From the NCBI GenBank assembly GCA_965230795.1, contig OZ246020.1:124001-188000 (forward strand): DNA of 64,000 nt. Direction: 5' to 3'. The notes under the pieces are model-generated. The model saw only the letters and a list, made by a program, of their open reading frames with translations. It did no database searches and was not told the DNA's origin. Both the position numbers and the translations under genes were made by a program. The DNA is from PZPK01 sp965230795. GTDB taxonomy: Bacteria; Pseudomonadota; Gammaproteobacteria; Pseudomonadales; Oleiphilaceae. Shown here one piece after another: positions 28,121-37,043 of the stretch (positions within the stretch are counted from its first letter, which is position 1; each line of letters opens with the position of its first letter).

Positions 28121-28975
28121 ATGGGTACAAGCTTACAGCCCGTCGATATGCTGGTTCCTGGTGCGAATCTGGAGTCGTATATTCAGGCCGTGAATGGAAT
28201 CCCCATACTCAGCGTCGAAGAAGAACGTGAATTGGCCGAGCGTCTTCACGATGAACAGGACCTTGAAGCCGCCCGCCGCATGGTAATGTCTCATTTACGC
28301 TTTGTGGTTCATATCGCTCGAAGCTATTCGGGATATGGTTTATCTCAAGCCGACTTGATTCAGGAAGGTAATGTTGGCCTGATGAAGGCCGTCAAACGTT
28401 TCAATCCAGAGTTTGGTGTGCGTCTGGTTTCCTTTGCAGTGCATTGGATCAAGGCCGAAATACACGAGTTTATCCTGAAAAACTGGCGTATCGTCAAAAT
28501 CGCGACGACGAAAGCTCAGCGCAAGATGTTCTTTAATCTGCGTAGTGCCAAGAAAAAACTGGCATGGTTTACCCATGACGAAATTCAGTCCGTTGCGAAA
28601 GACCTGGGTGTCGAACCCAAGGTGGTGCGCGAAATGGAAGGTCGTCTGAGTTCACACGACGCATCTTTTGATATGGCGGTTGATGACGATGATGATTCAG
28701 CCTATCAGGCGCCCGTGAACTATCTTGAAGATCACAGTCATGACCCTGCGAAACGCTTGGAAAAACTGGATTGGACTCAGGATTCTAATGCGCGTCTACA
28801 TGCTGCCTTGAAGACGCTTGATGAGCGTAGCCTGGATATCCTGACCAAACGCTGGTTGAGCGAAAATAAATCTACCTTACATGACTTGGCAGCGCAGTAT
28901 GGCGTGTCGGCAGAACGCATTCGCCAGCTGGAAAAGAACGCGATGAAGAAGGTCAAGGGCTTGATGGAAGCATAA
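28121..28975 (+). CDS. rpoH: RNA polymerase sigma factor RpoH (sigma-32)
   Basis: Heat-shock sigma factor of 284 residues, the same length as E. coli RpoH. Region 2 (AARRMVMSHLRFVVHIARSY, then DLIQEGNVGLMKAVKRF and FAVHWIKAEIHEFIL) and region 4 (YGVSAERIRQLEKNAMKKVK) are complete. The RpoH box that distinguishes sigma-32 is present as QRKMFFNLRSAKKKL. The ATG at 28121 has GGAGG seven bases upstream; an in-frame start at 28082 is rejected. It follows ftsX by 118 bp and is closed by a strong terminator. Confidence 0.97.
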   Translation: MGTSLQPVDMLVPGANLESYIQAVNGIPILSVEEERELAERLHDEQDLEAARRMVMSHLRFVVHIARSYSGYGLSQADLIQEGNVGLMKAVKRFNPEFGVRLVSFAVHWIKAEIHEFILKNWRIVKIATTKAQRKMFFNLRSAKKKLAWFTHDEIQSVAKDLGVEPKVVREMEGRLSSHDASFDMAVDDDDDSAYQAPVNYLEDHSHDPAKRLEKLDWTQDSNARLHAALKTLDERSLDILTKRWLSENKSTLHDLAAQYGVSAERIRQLEKNAMKKVKGLMEA

Positions 28976-29000
28976 GCAAAACGACTGAATATTGAATAAG

Positions 29001-29027
29001 AAACCGCCGGTGAGGCGGTTTTTTTTT
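29001..29027 (+). terminator. Intrinsic terminator of rpoH
   Basis: AACCGCC / GGCGGTT stem with loop GGTGA followed by nine T (counting the stem end), 26 bp after the rpoH stop. Confidence 0.92.
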
Positions 29028-29042
29028 GTGTGGGGGATAAAC

Positions 29043-29927
29043 ATGAGCTCGGACATAAACATTGCTTTTGTTGGTATAGGATTGATGGGCGCACCTATGG
29101 TCCAACGCCTCATTGATGGCAAGCAATCACTTGTACTTTGGAACAGAACGGTATCCAAGGCCAAACAATTTGAACACCATGCGGCCATTGCCAAAAGCGT
29201 AGAAGATGCTCTAAACCAAGCGGACATAGTTATCACAATGTTAGAAAACGCTCAGGTAGTTGATGAACTCATTTTTCGCTCTAGCGCCTATAAACAGTTG
29301 CGGTCCGGTTCTTTATTCATCGATATGAGTTCTATCCCACCCAGCATTGCCCGATCACATGCTGAAACGCTTAAAGAACAAGGCGTGCGCTATCTCGATG
29401 CCCCGGTTTCCGGTGGTACTGTCGGGGCAACTGAGGGCTCATTATCCATCATGGTTGGGGGCAGCAAAGACGATTTCGACGATGCGAAATCCATTTTCGG
29501 TTTATTGGGAACACCCACCTACATTGGAGAAACAGGTTGCGGTCAGCTCACAAAGCTCGCCAACCAGGCTATCGTGGGTATCACCATAGGCGCCATATCT
29601 GAAGCATTACTGTTGGCCGCCCAGGGGGGGGCAGATCTGAATGCCGTCAGGCAGGCTCTTTTGGGAGGTTTCGCAGCAAGCAGAATACTCGACCTACATG
29701 GTCAGAGAATGATCGAACGGAACTTCAAACCCGGGGCCACCAGTCGCGTTCAACTCAAAGACATGCGCACTATTCTCAATGAAGCAAATGATTCGGGGTT
29801 AACACTGCCTTTGGCTCAAAGAACGTATGAAGCCTACCTTTCTCTTATTGCCAATGGCCATGAGGATGTCGACCATAGCGGCCTTCTATTGGAATTGGAG
29901 CACCTTAATCAAGTTCAATTAAACTGA
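29043..29927 (+). CDS. Tartronate semialdehyde reductase-like NAD(P)-dependent dehydrogenase
   Basis: A 294-residue beta-hydroxyacid dehydrogenase (GarR/GlxR/3-hydroxyisobutyrate dehydrogenase family). It has the Rossmann start FVGIGLMGAPMVQRL, substrate loop DAPVSGGTVGATEGSLSIM, and catalytic Lys in GQLTKLANQ. The adjoining hydroxypyruvate isomerase 11 bp downstream favours a role in tartronate semialdehyde to glycerate conversion, but family members are hard to tell apart by sequence alone. The ATG at 29043 has GGGGGATAA upstream; an in-frame start at 28992 overlaps the terminator. Confidence 0.82.
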   Translation: MSSDINIAFVGIGLMGAPMVQRLIDGKQSLVLWNRTVSKAKQFEHHAAIAKSVEDALNQADIVITMLENAQVVDELIFRSSAYKQLRSGSLFIDMSSIPPSIARSHAETLKEQGVRYLDAPVSGGTVGATEGSLSIMVGGSKDDFDDAKSIFGLLGTPTYIGETGCGQLTKLANQAIVGITIGAISEALLLAAQGGADLNAVRQALLGGFAASRILDLHGQRMIERNFKPGATSRVQLKDMRTILNEANDSGLTLPLAQRTYEAYLSLIANGHEDVDHSGLLLELEHLNQVQLN

Positions 29928-29938
29928 GACAAGCACAA

Positions 29939-30730
29939 ATGCCAAGGTTCGCTGCCAACCTAACAATGCTCTTCACGGAAGTTTCCTTTTTGGAACGTTT
30001 CAGAAAAGCCAAAGAACACGGGTTCGATTATGTCGAGTTCCTTTTTCCCTATGAGTGGCCGAGTGATGTGCTCCGAAAGCACTTGGACGAATTTTCTTTA
30101 CAGCAGGTGCTATTCAACTTGCCGCCTGGAAACTGGGCTAAGGGTGAACGGGGCATCGCATGTCATCCAGACCGTTCTGAAGAGTTTAAAAAAGGCGTCG
30201 ATTTGGCGATTCGCTATGCTCACGACCTCGGAGTTCATCAAATCAACTGTTTGGCCGGTTTGAAGCCCGAGAACGTATCCAGTGAAGAGGCCAATCAAAC
30301 ACTACTCGAGAATCTCAATTTTGCAGCCGATCAATTAGCCAAAGAGGATATTAGACTGTTAATTGAACCTATCAATAGTCGCATTGATATGCCTGGATTT
30401 TTCCTCGACACCATGGATAAAGCATTCTCTTTACTATCCAAACTCGGAAACGATAACCTCAGACTACAATTTGACTTTTATCATATGCAGATCATGCATG
30501 GTGATGTGATCCGGCTCTTTCAAACTCACCAGGAACAGATTGCCCACATCCAGTTCGCGGACAATCCTGGAAGACACGAACCTGAAACCGGAGAACTCAA
30601 CTACGACAATATATTTGCGGCGATAGACAACAGCCCCTATTCAGGTTGGGTTAGCGCTGAATATCGACCCGCCAAATCCACCCCGGATTCACTTTCCTGG
30701 TTTACCAGAAATAGCAGGCACACCAAGTAA
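29939..30730 (+). CDS. hyi: Hydroxypyruvate isomerase
   Basis: A 263-residue TIM-barrel enzyme of the xylose-isomerase-like family that interconverts hydroxypyruvate and tartronate semialdehyde. Typical signatures are the start PRFAANLTMLFTE, FDYVEFLFPYEWP, LPPGNWAKGERGIACHPDR, LLIEPINSRIDMPGFFLD (metal-binding Glu), LQFDFYHMQIMHGD, and the final GWVSAEYRP. It follows the reductase gene by 11 bp. Glyoxylate carboligase (gcl), the usual third member of the pathway, is not in the window. Confidence 0.92.
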   Translation: MPRFAANLTMLFTEVSFLERFRKAKEHGFDYVEFLFPYEWPSDVLRKHLDEFSLQQVLFNLPPGNWAKGERGIACHPDRSEEFKKGVDLAIRYAHDLGVHQINCLAGLKPENVSSEEANQTLLENLNFAADQLAKEDIRLLIEPINSRIDMPGFFLDTMDKAFSLLSKLGNDNLRLQFDFYHMQIMHGDVIRLFQTHQEQIAHIQFADNPGRHEPETGELNYDNIFAAIDNSPYSGWVSAEYRPAKSTPDSLSWFTRNSRHTK

Positions 30731-30844
30731 TTCGGGGCTGACCCCTTACGAACTTTTAACTGGTTCCGGCTTTTGTCGCTATGTTACAACCCCAAGCTCT
30801 GGCTTGGATCATCATTTCTATTTCTTCGTGGAATTCTTAGCGCT

Positions 30845-31660
30845 ATGAGTTGGTGGGGTAAAGTAATTGGAGGGACATTTGGTTTTGCCCTCGGCGGCCC
30901 GCTAGGCGCAATGTTAGGTGCCGCACTTGGTCACAGCTTCGACAAAGGATTATCGGGAATTGATCAGTCTGAGGCGTTTGCTTCCCCTGCAGAAAACGAA
31001 AAAATACAGGCCGCATTTTTTGCAGCCACTTTTTCGTTAATGGGTCGCATAGCCAAAGCCGATGGACAGGTTACACGAGACGAAATTAACCTCGCCAAAG
31101 CGACTATGGCGAGAATGCAGCTCAATGAAGAACAAACCAAAGCCGCCAAAGAATTATTTAATGAGGGTAAGTCAGAACACTTCGATGTCGCAGAAGTGGC
31201 GGCTCAGTTCAAACAGGTATGCGGTCGTCGTTCTAATCTCATTCAGATATTTCTGGAGATACAAATAGCAACAGCCTTGGCTGATGGAGATCTCCACACC
31301 GAAGAACAGGCCACTTTGCTGGAGATAAGCCGAATTCTTGGGGTTTCCCGAACCCAGTTTGAAAAGTTACTGGCGCTCGTGGTAGCACAACAGCAATTCG
31401 CACATGACTCTAGTCAGCATCATGCTAAACGCTCGGCGGATTCAAACCAGCATCTGACGCAGGCTTACCGTGTCTTGGGGCTCGATTCGAATTGCAGTGA
31501 CGCCGAGCTAAAACGAGCCTATCGCAGACAGATCAGCCAACATCATCCAGATAAGCTTGTGTCCAAGGGTTTGCCTGAAGAGATGATGAGAATGGCAACG
31601 GAAAAAACTCGTGAAATTAAAGAAGCTTACGAGTTGATTAAGAAAAATCGATCAAAATAG
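30845..31660 (+). CDS. djlA: DjlA, membrane-anchored DnaJ-like co-chaperone
   Basis: A 271-residue protein, equal in length to E. coli DjlA. It has a short N-terminal glycine-rich membrane segment (KVIGGTFGFALGGPLGAMLG), a central TerB-type helical domain (about 55-175), and a C-terminal J domain with the essential HPD in SQHHPDKLV. It stimulates DnaK ATPase at the inner membrane. The ATG at 30845 starts MSWWGK as in known DjlA; an in-frame start at 30773 is not supported. Its stop is 11 bp before the response regulator gene. Confidence 0.95.
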   Translation: MSWWGKVIGGTFGFALGGPLGAMLGAALGHSFDKGLSGIDQSEAFASPAENEKIQAAFFAATFSLMGRIAKADGQVTRDEINLAKATMARMQLNEEQTKAAKELFNEGKSEHFDVAEVAAQFKQVCGRRSNLIQIFLEIQIATALADGDLHTEEQATLLEISRILGVSRTQFEKLLALVVAQQQFAHDSSQHHAKRSADSNQHLTQAYRVLGLDSNCSDAELKRAYRRQISQHHPDKLVSKGLPEEMMRMATEKTREIKEAYELIKKNRSK

Positions 31661-31671
31661 TCGAGGTAAAT

Positions 31672-32355
31672 ATGCGCGTACTGGTAATCGAAGATGATAA
31701 AGATGTAGCCGCGTATCTGGTCAATGGTCTGAAGGAAAGTGACAATGTTGTCGACCATACCGATGATGGCAAGGAAGGTTTATTGCTGGCTGCCAGCGAA
31801 AACTATGATGTGATGATTATTGACCGGATGCTTCCGGGGATGGATGGCTTGTCCATTATCAAAACCATTCGAGCGACCGGAAACCAAACACCCGTCTTGA
31901 TACTCAGTGCACTCGGTGATGTGGATGATCGCGTTGAAGGGCTTCGGGGCGGTGGTGATGACTATCTGACCAAACCCTTTTCATTTACAGAACTTTTAGC
32001 CCGACTTGAAGCACTGGCAAGACGTATCGCCAGCTCAGGTTCAGAGCAAGTAACTCATCTTCAGGTTGCGGATCTGGAAATGGATTTACTGGCACGAACC
32101 GTTAAACGGGGCAATGAAAAAATTGACCTTCAACCCCGGGAGTTTCGATTGTTGGAATTCCTCATGAAGCACGCAGGCCAGGTCGTTACAAGGACCATGC
32201 TTTTGGAAAAAGTATGGGATTATCATTTCGACCCCCAAACCAATGTCATAGACGTACACATAAGTCGCCTACGCTCCAAGATCGACAAAGATTTTCCCAA
32301 ACAGCTGCTACAGACCGTTCGCGGCGCAGGTTATATTCTGAGTGAAGATTCTTAG
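31672..32355 (+). CDS. OmpR-family response regulator
   Basis: A 227-residue DNA-binding response regulator. The receiver domain has D8-D9, phosphoacceptor D51 (MIIDRMLPGMDG) and K of YLTKPFSF. The winged-helix domain (about 128-222) is typical: LQPREFRLLEFLMKHAGQVV, NVIDVHISRLRSKID, VRGAGYIL. GAGGTAAAT precedes the ATG. The kinase gene starts inside its last codons. It resembles the QseB/CopR/PfeR-like subgroup, but the regulated genes cannot be deduced. Confidence 0.93.
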   Translation: MRVLVIEDDKDVAAYLVNGLKESDNVVDHTDDGKEGLLLAASENYDVMIIDRMLPGMDGLSIIKTIRATGNQTPVLILSALGDVDDRVEGLRGGGDDYLTKPFSFTELLARLEALARRIASSGSEQVTHLQVADLEMDLLARTVKRGNEKIDLQPREFRLLEFLMKHAGQVVTRTMLLEKVWDYHFDPQTNVIDVHISRLRSKIDKDFPKQLLQTVRGAGYILSEDS

Positions 32356-33751
32356 CCTCCTTCGAACCTCTACTTTCCAACTGGCGATCATGTACATGGT
32401 ATTGTTCGCCACGTCTGTATTTATATTGATGGGCTTTATTTACTGGGCTACGGCCGGGTATATGTCCAGCCAAACAGATGAAACCATCGAAGCGGAAATC
32501 GTTGGGCTTGCAGAGCAATACCAGCGTCAGGGTTTAAATGGACTTATCAGCGTTATACGCGAACGGGTTGCGCGAGACCCAAATGGCAAAGCGATCTACC
32601 TGTTTACGGCACGGGATTTTATCAAGTTGGCAGGGAATATCAGTAAGTGGCCCGAAGACGGTGAAGTTCAGGATGGATGGTTAAATTTCACTCTTGATGA
32701 CAGTTTGGGTTGGCCCACCGAAGATGCCCGTCCCGCACGGGCCAGAGTATTTATTGTCCCCGGTGGACTTCGACTCTTGGTAGGCCGCGACGTCAATGAG
32801 TTTATGGCGGTCAAACAACTTGTAGAACGCGCTATCAATTGGGGAATGGGGATTACGATTGCCTTAGCCTTGCTTGGTGGCATCATGATGAGTCGAAGCA
32901 CCGCTAAACGTGTAGAGTTGATCAACCAAACCAGTCAGAAAATCATGACAGGTAATCTTTCGCTGCGTATTCCGGATCGCGGAACAAATGACGATTTCGA
33001 TCAACTTGCCCGAAATCTGAATCAAATGCTTGATCGCATTGTTCAGCTTATGGAGGGCATTCGTCACGTTTCTGACAACATCGCTCACGATCTCAGAACT
33101 CCACTTACGAGGCTCAGAAACCAACTCGAAAATACCTTGTTAAAAGTTGAGAAAGAAGAAGACAGAGAGCAGGTTGCAAATGCGGTTGCGGAAGCGGATC
33201 AACTCCTGGCAACTTTCAATGCACTGCTTCGTATAGCACGACTGGAGATGGGCGGTCGCTCCACTAATTTTGCTGAATTCAATTTGTCAGAACTGGTTCA
33301 GGACGCTGCCGAATTATATGAAGCCCTGGCCGAAGACAAGCGCCAGAAACTGTCATTGCTAATAGAACCGGATGTCCATGTGACAGCGGATAGAGACCTG
33401 CTGTTTCAAACTTTGAGCAACCTGGTGGATAATGCGATCAAATACACACCTGAAGGGGGAGAAATCGATTTATCTCTCAGCAAGTCAAAGGACGATGTTT
33501 ATTTAATTGTAGGTGATTCAGGAATTGGGATTCCGGAAGATGAACGGAAAAAGGTATTTGAACGCTTCTATCGCGTTGCAAAAAGCCGATCTTTACCTGG
33601 GAATGGTCTTGGTTTGAGTCTGGTATTGGCCGTGATGGAACTTCATCACGGCAGCATTACCTTGGCGGACAACAACCCTGGTTTGCGAGTAGAGCTAAAA
33701 ATTCCTTATCTGCCGCAATCTCCAGGGTTGGAACACAAGGATCAGAGTTGA
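32342..33751 (+). CDS. Sensor histidine kinase, partner of the upstream regulator
   Basis: A 469-residue membrane kinase: helix 1 at about 13-36, a periplasmic domain of about 130 residues, helix 2 at about 166-186 (MGITIALALLGGIMMS), HAMP (about 187-240), the dimerisation helix with phosphoacceptor in NIAHDLRTPLTRLRNQLE, then the ATPase domain with N-box LVDNAIKYTPEGG, G1 DSGIGIPEDE and G2 GNGLGLSLVLAV. The GTG start at 32342 overlaps the regulator gene by 14 bp, ensuring coupling. The sensed signal is not evident. Confidence 0.93.
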   Translation: MKILSLLRTSTFQLAIMYMVLFATSVFILMGFIYWATAGYMSSQTDETIEAEIVGLAEQYQRQGLNGLISVIRERVARDPNGKAIYLFTARDFIKLAGNISKWPEDGEVQDGWLNFTLDDSLGWPTEDARPARARVFIVPGGLRLLVGRDVNEFMAVKQLVERAINWGMGITIALALLGGIMMSRSTAKRVELINQTSQKIMTGNLSLRIPDRGTNDDFDQLARNLNQMLDRIVQLMEGIRHVSDNIAHDLRTPLTRLRNQLENTLLKVEKEEDREQVANAVAEADQLLATFNALLRIARLEMGGRSTNFAEFNLSELVQDAAELYEALAEDKRQKLSLLIEPDVHVTADRDLLFQTLSNLVDNAIKYTPEGGEIDLSLSKSKDDVYLIVGDSGIGIPEDERKKVFERFYRVAKSRSLPGNGLGLSLVLAVMELHHGSITLADNNPGLRVELKIPYLPQSPGLEHKDQS

Positions 33752-34047
33752 GACTTGATGCGATCGTAAGCGTACTTCGCGGGAAATACCGCTAGATTAA
33801 AACCGCTGTTAAGGTACTTTTCTGTCGTATCGATAACAGCATCTACGCGTGATTTTCCTGATTCGATTCGAGCGCTCAGACTATCCATCTCTCCTTCAAA
33901 TCGCTTTTGTGAAAACATAATGGCTGCAATCAAAGTGTGGCGGTTAATCTGGTTCTCAACGCCGATTGCATCTAACTGATAACCAACTGAGTCGATCTGC
34001 TCTAACAGACGATTTGCAATTACATTCACTTGCTTATTAATGTTCAT
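33742..34047 (-). CDS. Small helical protein of unknown function
   Basis: Not recognised. The 101 residues are predicted mainly alpha-helical with no signal peptide: NKQVNVIANRLLEQIDSVG, then KRFEGEMDSLSARIESGKSR and FPAKYAYDRIKSQL. The layout is loosely phasin-like, but no diagnostic motif is visible. GGAGG eight bases before the ATG at 34047 makes expression credible. Its 3' end overlaps that of the convergent kinase gene by 10 bp, and it is divergent from greB. Confidence 0.6.
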   Translation of the reverse strand: MNINKQVNVIANRLLEQIDSVGYQLDAIGVENQINRHTLIAAIMFSQKRFEGEMDSLSARIESGKSRVDAVIDTTEKYLNSGFNLAVFPAKYAYDRIKSQL

Positions 34048-34140
34048 GAACATTTCCTCCGATCATTGCGCGCAAATTTACGAGCTATTCTTAGGTTTTG
34101 CAACCTACTTTAATCAACCAAGCCAGGATCAGAAATTGTA

Positions 34141-34656
34141 ATGGGTCGATATAGAGCGCCAACAAAGCCAGGAACCAAAGTCATTACTCCTCAAGGTGCG
34201 AAAAAACTCAAAGACGAGCTGGATTATCTTTGGCGAAAAAAAAGACCAGAAGTTACTCAAGCAGTATCTGAAGCCGCTGCATTAGGCGATCGTTCAGAGA
34301 ACGCAGAGTATATCTATGGCAAAAAGCAGTTAAGAGAAATTGATAGCCGTATTCGCTTTTTGAGAAAACGACTGGACGATATGACCATCGTTGAAAGGTT
34401 ACCGGAAGATACCTCGAAGGTATTCTTTGGCGCGTATATTAAACTTGAAAATGAAGAAGGAGAAGTATTTGACTATCGAATTGTCGGTCCTGACGAGTTT
34501 GACTTAAAATCAGGCCTTATTAGCATCGATTCACCCTTAAGTCGTGCCTTACTCACAAAAAGCGTTGGAGATGAAGTACTGGTGAATTTGCCTTCAGGCG
34601 ATGTCATCTACGAAATTCTTCAAATCCATTACAGCAAATCAGATGAATCTCTGTGA
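34141..34656 (+). CDS. greB: Transcription elongation factor GreB
   Basis: Binds the secondary channel of RNA polymerase and stimulates cleavage of backtracked transcripts. The 171 residues have the GreB-type coiled coil (LKDELDYLWRKKRPEVTQAV, then the acidic tip EAAALGDRSENAEYIYGKK) and the C-terminal FKBP-like domain (GPDEFDLKSGLISIDSPLSRALL). RYRAPTKPGTKVITPQG at the N-terminus and the spacing distinguish it from GreA. Confidence 0.96.
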   Translation: MGRYRAPTKPGTKVITPQGAKKLKDELDYLWRKKRPEVTQAVSEAAALGDRSENAEYIYGKKQLREIDSRIRFLRKRLDDMTIVERLPEDTSKVFFGAYIKLENEEGEVFDYRIVGPDEFDLKSGLISIDSPLSRALLTKSVGDEVLVNLPSGDVIYEILQIHYSKSDESL

Positions 34657-34724
34657 TCAGGCGCAGAGTAGATTTTTGGTACTGTGGTATATTATGTGAT
34701 CAACTTCTTGTTCAGGAATCCTCC

Positions 34725-35147
34725 ATGATCCCGCGTTTTTTAATCACACTTACATGTTTTGCTGTAATTGCGACTGCCGGTGCAGAGGAAGAACTCGACT
34801 GGGAACTTGATTTCAATATAGAGAGAAAGTCGACAATTGAGGACTTCCCGATGCAGGAAATTGGTCAAGAAGAATTATCTGATGCTGCAATAGGTGGTGC
34901 ACTGCAAGCTACCAGCTCAGGACTGGCAGGAGCGAGCGGAAAACCCGCCTTCGAAGAACAGAATGAAAGATCTAATCGCCAGAAAAAGAGTGAGCTTGAT
35001 CTGGAACCGGAAGCGGTTACAGCAGATGATTTGTTGAGATTTAGTCAGGGTGTTCCAGAGCCTATACCGTATTCCCAAGGACCATTGGTTATACCCAATG
35101 GCCGCACCTACGGACAGTTAAACAACACCGCGTTTGAGCGACCTTAG
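34725..35147 (+). CDS. Predicted exported acidic protein of unknown function
   Basis: I recognise no family. The 140-residue protein has a clear signal peptide (IPRFLITLTCFAVIATAGA, cleavage expected before EEE) and an acidic, low-complexity mature region (EEELDWELDFNIERK ... KSELDLEPEAVTADDLLRF) that ends PNGRTYGQLNNTAFERP. The ATG at 34725 follows AGGAATCC; an in-frame start at 34653 overlaps greB but would bury the signal peptide. It ends 13 bp before the convergent glmS. Confidence 0.6.
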   Translation: MIPRFLITLTCFAVIATAGAEEELDWELDFNIERKSTIEDFPMQEIGQEELSDAAIGGALQATSSGLAGASGKPAFEEQNERSNRQKKSELDLEPEAVTADDLLRFSQGVPEPIPYSQGPLVIPNGRTYGQLNNTAFERP

Positions 35148-35160
35148 GCACCCAGAGCTC

Positions 35161-36996
35161 TTACTCGACCGTAACGGATTTGGCCAGGTTACGCGGTTGA
35201 TCAACGTCTGTACCTTTAATCAATGCAACATGATAACTCAGCAGCTGCAGAGGAATGGTATAGAGAATGGGAGCGATGATCTTGTCGCAATGCGGTATCG
35301 CTAGAACTTTCATCGTTGCGTCGCTTTCAAAAGACGCATCTGCATCAGCAAAAACATACATCAAGCCCCCTCGCGCTCTGACTTCTTCCACATTCGAATG
35401 CAGTTTTTCCAACAGCTCATTATTGGGTGCAACAACGATAACGGGCATTTCAGCGTCGATTAATGCCAAAGGTCCATGTTTAAGTTCACCAGCCGCGTAG
35501 GCTTCTGCATGGATATATGAAATTTCTTTCAGTTTAAGCGCACCTTCCATAGCGATCGGGTACTGATCCCCGCGGCCTAAAAACAGGCTATGGTGCTTGT
35601 CGGCGAAATCTTCCGCCAACAGTTTTATTGCCGAGTTCATATCCAAAACCTGCTCAATTTTGGTCGGCAAGGACTGCAGTGCGGAAACAATCTTGGTTTC
35701 TTCTGAAGAGGCCAATGATTTGTGTTTTCCGACCGCAGCAACCAGAAGCAACAAACCAGCCAGTTGTACGGTGAACGCCTTGGTCGAAGCAACCCCGATT
35801 TCGGCGCCAGCTTCCATCATATAAGACAAATCAGATTCACGAACCAGTGAGGAACCTGGCACATTACAGATGGTAAGACTTGCTGCATAGCCCAGTTCTT
35901 TCGCCAAACGTAATGCGGCTAGAGTATCAGCCGTTTCCCCTGACTGGGAGATAGTTACCAGAAGTGAGTTTGGATAGACAACGGATTTGCGGTAACGAAA
36001 TTCAGAAGCAATTTCTACGTTACAAGAAACCCCTGCCAGTTCCTCGAACCAGTATCGTGCAACCATCCCGGCATGATAACTGGTACCGCATGCAATAATT
36101 TGTATATGGTCGATTCCTTTTAGAATCTCGTCAGCGTTCTTTCCAAATGCTGTGGAGGATACCAAGCCTTCATCGATTCGGTTCTTCAGGGTATTTTTAA
36201 GAGCAATCGGCTGCTCATATATTTCTTTCAACATGTAATGCTTGAAAGGCCCTTTATCTCCCGCATCATGAGTTAATTCTGATTCAGTAACCGCGCGAGA
36301 TACTGACTTGCCGTTAGCGTCATATATATCAACTTGCTGACGAGTGAGAACCGCAATATCACCTTCCTCAAGGAACGAAAACTTACGAGTCACCGGTAAT
36401 AAGGCGAGTTGATCTGATGCGAGAAAATTTTCGCCAATCCCGTAGCCAATTACTAATGGGCTTCCCGATCTTGCCGCCAGTAGTCTTTCAGGATCATGCG
36501 TATCAAGAATCACAGTACCGTAAGCACCTTCCAGGCGCTTTATCGATGCCTGGAAAGCTTTAAATAAGTCATCATCATGGTTTTCAAGCTCACTGGCAAC
36601 AAGGTGTGCAATGACCTCGGTGTCAGTATCCGAGGTAAACACATAACCTTTTGACTCAAGCTCACAGCGAAGTACTTTATGGTTTTCAATGATGCCGTTG
36701 TGAACAACGACTATACGCTCGCCCGAAACATGCGGATGGGCATTTTTTTCACTGGGTACACCATGAGTCGCCCAGCGGGTATGCGCGATACCGGTACCTC
36801 CTACACATGGCTCATTGAAAAGTGCATCCCCCAGCTCTTTAACCTTGCCTACACGCCTGAGTCGCTGAAGTTCTCGGTTCTTGTTTAGCACTGCGATTCC
36901 GGCAGAATCATAGCCACGATATTCCAAGCGTTTCAGCCCTTCCAACAAGATCTCTGCAACGTCCCTTTGCGCGATTGCGCCCACTATGCCACACAT
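35161..36996 (-). CDS. glmS: Glucosamine-6-phosphate synthase (isomerizing)
   Basis: Makes glucosamine-6-phosphate from fructose-6-phosphate and glutamine, the first step to UDP-GlcNAc. The 611 residues start with the catalytic Cys (MCGIVGAIAQRDV), carry the glutaminase motifs LEYRGYDSAGIA and GIAHTRWATHG, two SIS sugar-phosphate domains (IACGTSYHAG, ISQSGETADTLAALR) and the terminal QPRNLAKSVTVE. It lies 47 bp after glmU, so the two enzymes of the same pathway are probably coexpressed. Confidence 0.98.
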   Translation of the reverse strand: MCGIVGAIAQRDVAEILLEGLKRLEYRGYDSAGIAVLNKNRELQRLRRVGKVKELGDALFNEPCVGGTGIAHTRWATHGVPSEKNAHPHVSGERIVVVHNGIIENHKVLRCELESKGYVFTSDTDTEVIAHLVASELENHDDDLFKAFQASIKRLEGAYGTVILDTHDPERLLAARSGSPLVIGYGIGENFLASDQLALLPVTRKFSFLEEGDIAVLTRQQVDIYDANGKSVSRAVTESELTHDAGDKGPFKHYMLKEIYEQPIALKNTLKNRIDEGLVSSTAFGKNADEILKGIDHIQIIACGTSYHAGMVARYWFEELAGVSCNVEIASEFRYRKSVVYPNSLLVTISQSGETADTLAALRLAKELGYAASLTICNVPGSSLVRESDLSYMMEAGAEIGVASTKAFTVQLAGLLLLVAAVGKHKSLASSEETKIVSALQSLPTKIEQVLDMNSAIKLLAEDFADKHHSLFLGRGDQYPIAMEGALKLKEISYIHAEAYAAGELKHGPLALIDAEMPVIVVAPNNELLEKLHSNVEEVRARGGLMYVFADADASFESDATMKVLAIPHCDKIIAPILYTIPLQLLSYHVALIKGTDVDQPRNLAKSVTVE

Positions 36997-37043
36997 ACTT
37001 TCACTTCCGTCTGTCGTTTAGTTACAACAACTCTATCAGAAAA

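Noticed and set aside
30731..30760. GGGGCTGACCCC after hyi as a terminator or REP element
   Set aside because: Only a four-base stem with no U-run, and no second copy was noticed.
36997..37043. glmS ribozyme upstream of glmS
   Set aside because: The spacer to glmU is only 47 bp, too short for the ribozyme, which is a Gram-positive feature.
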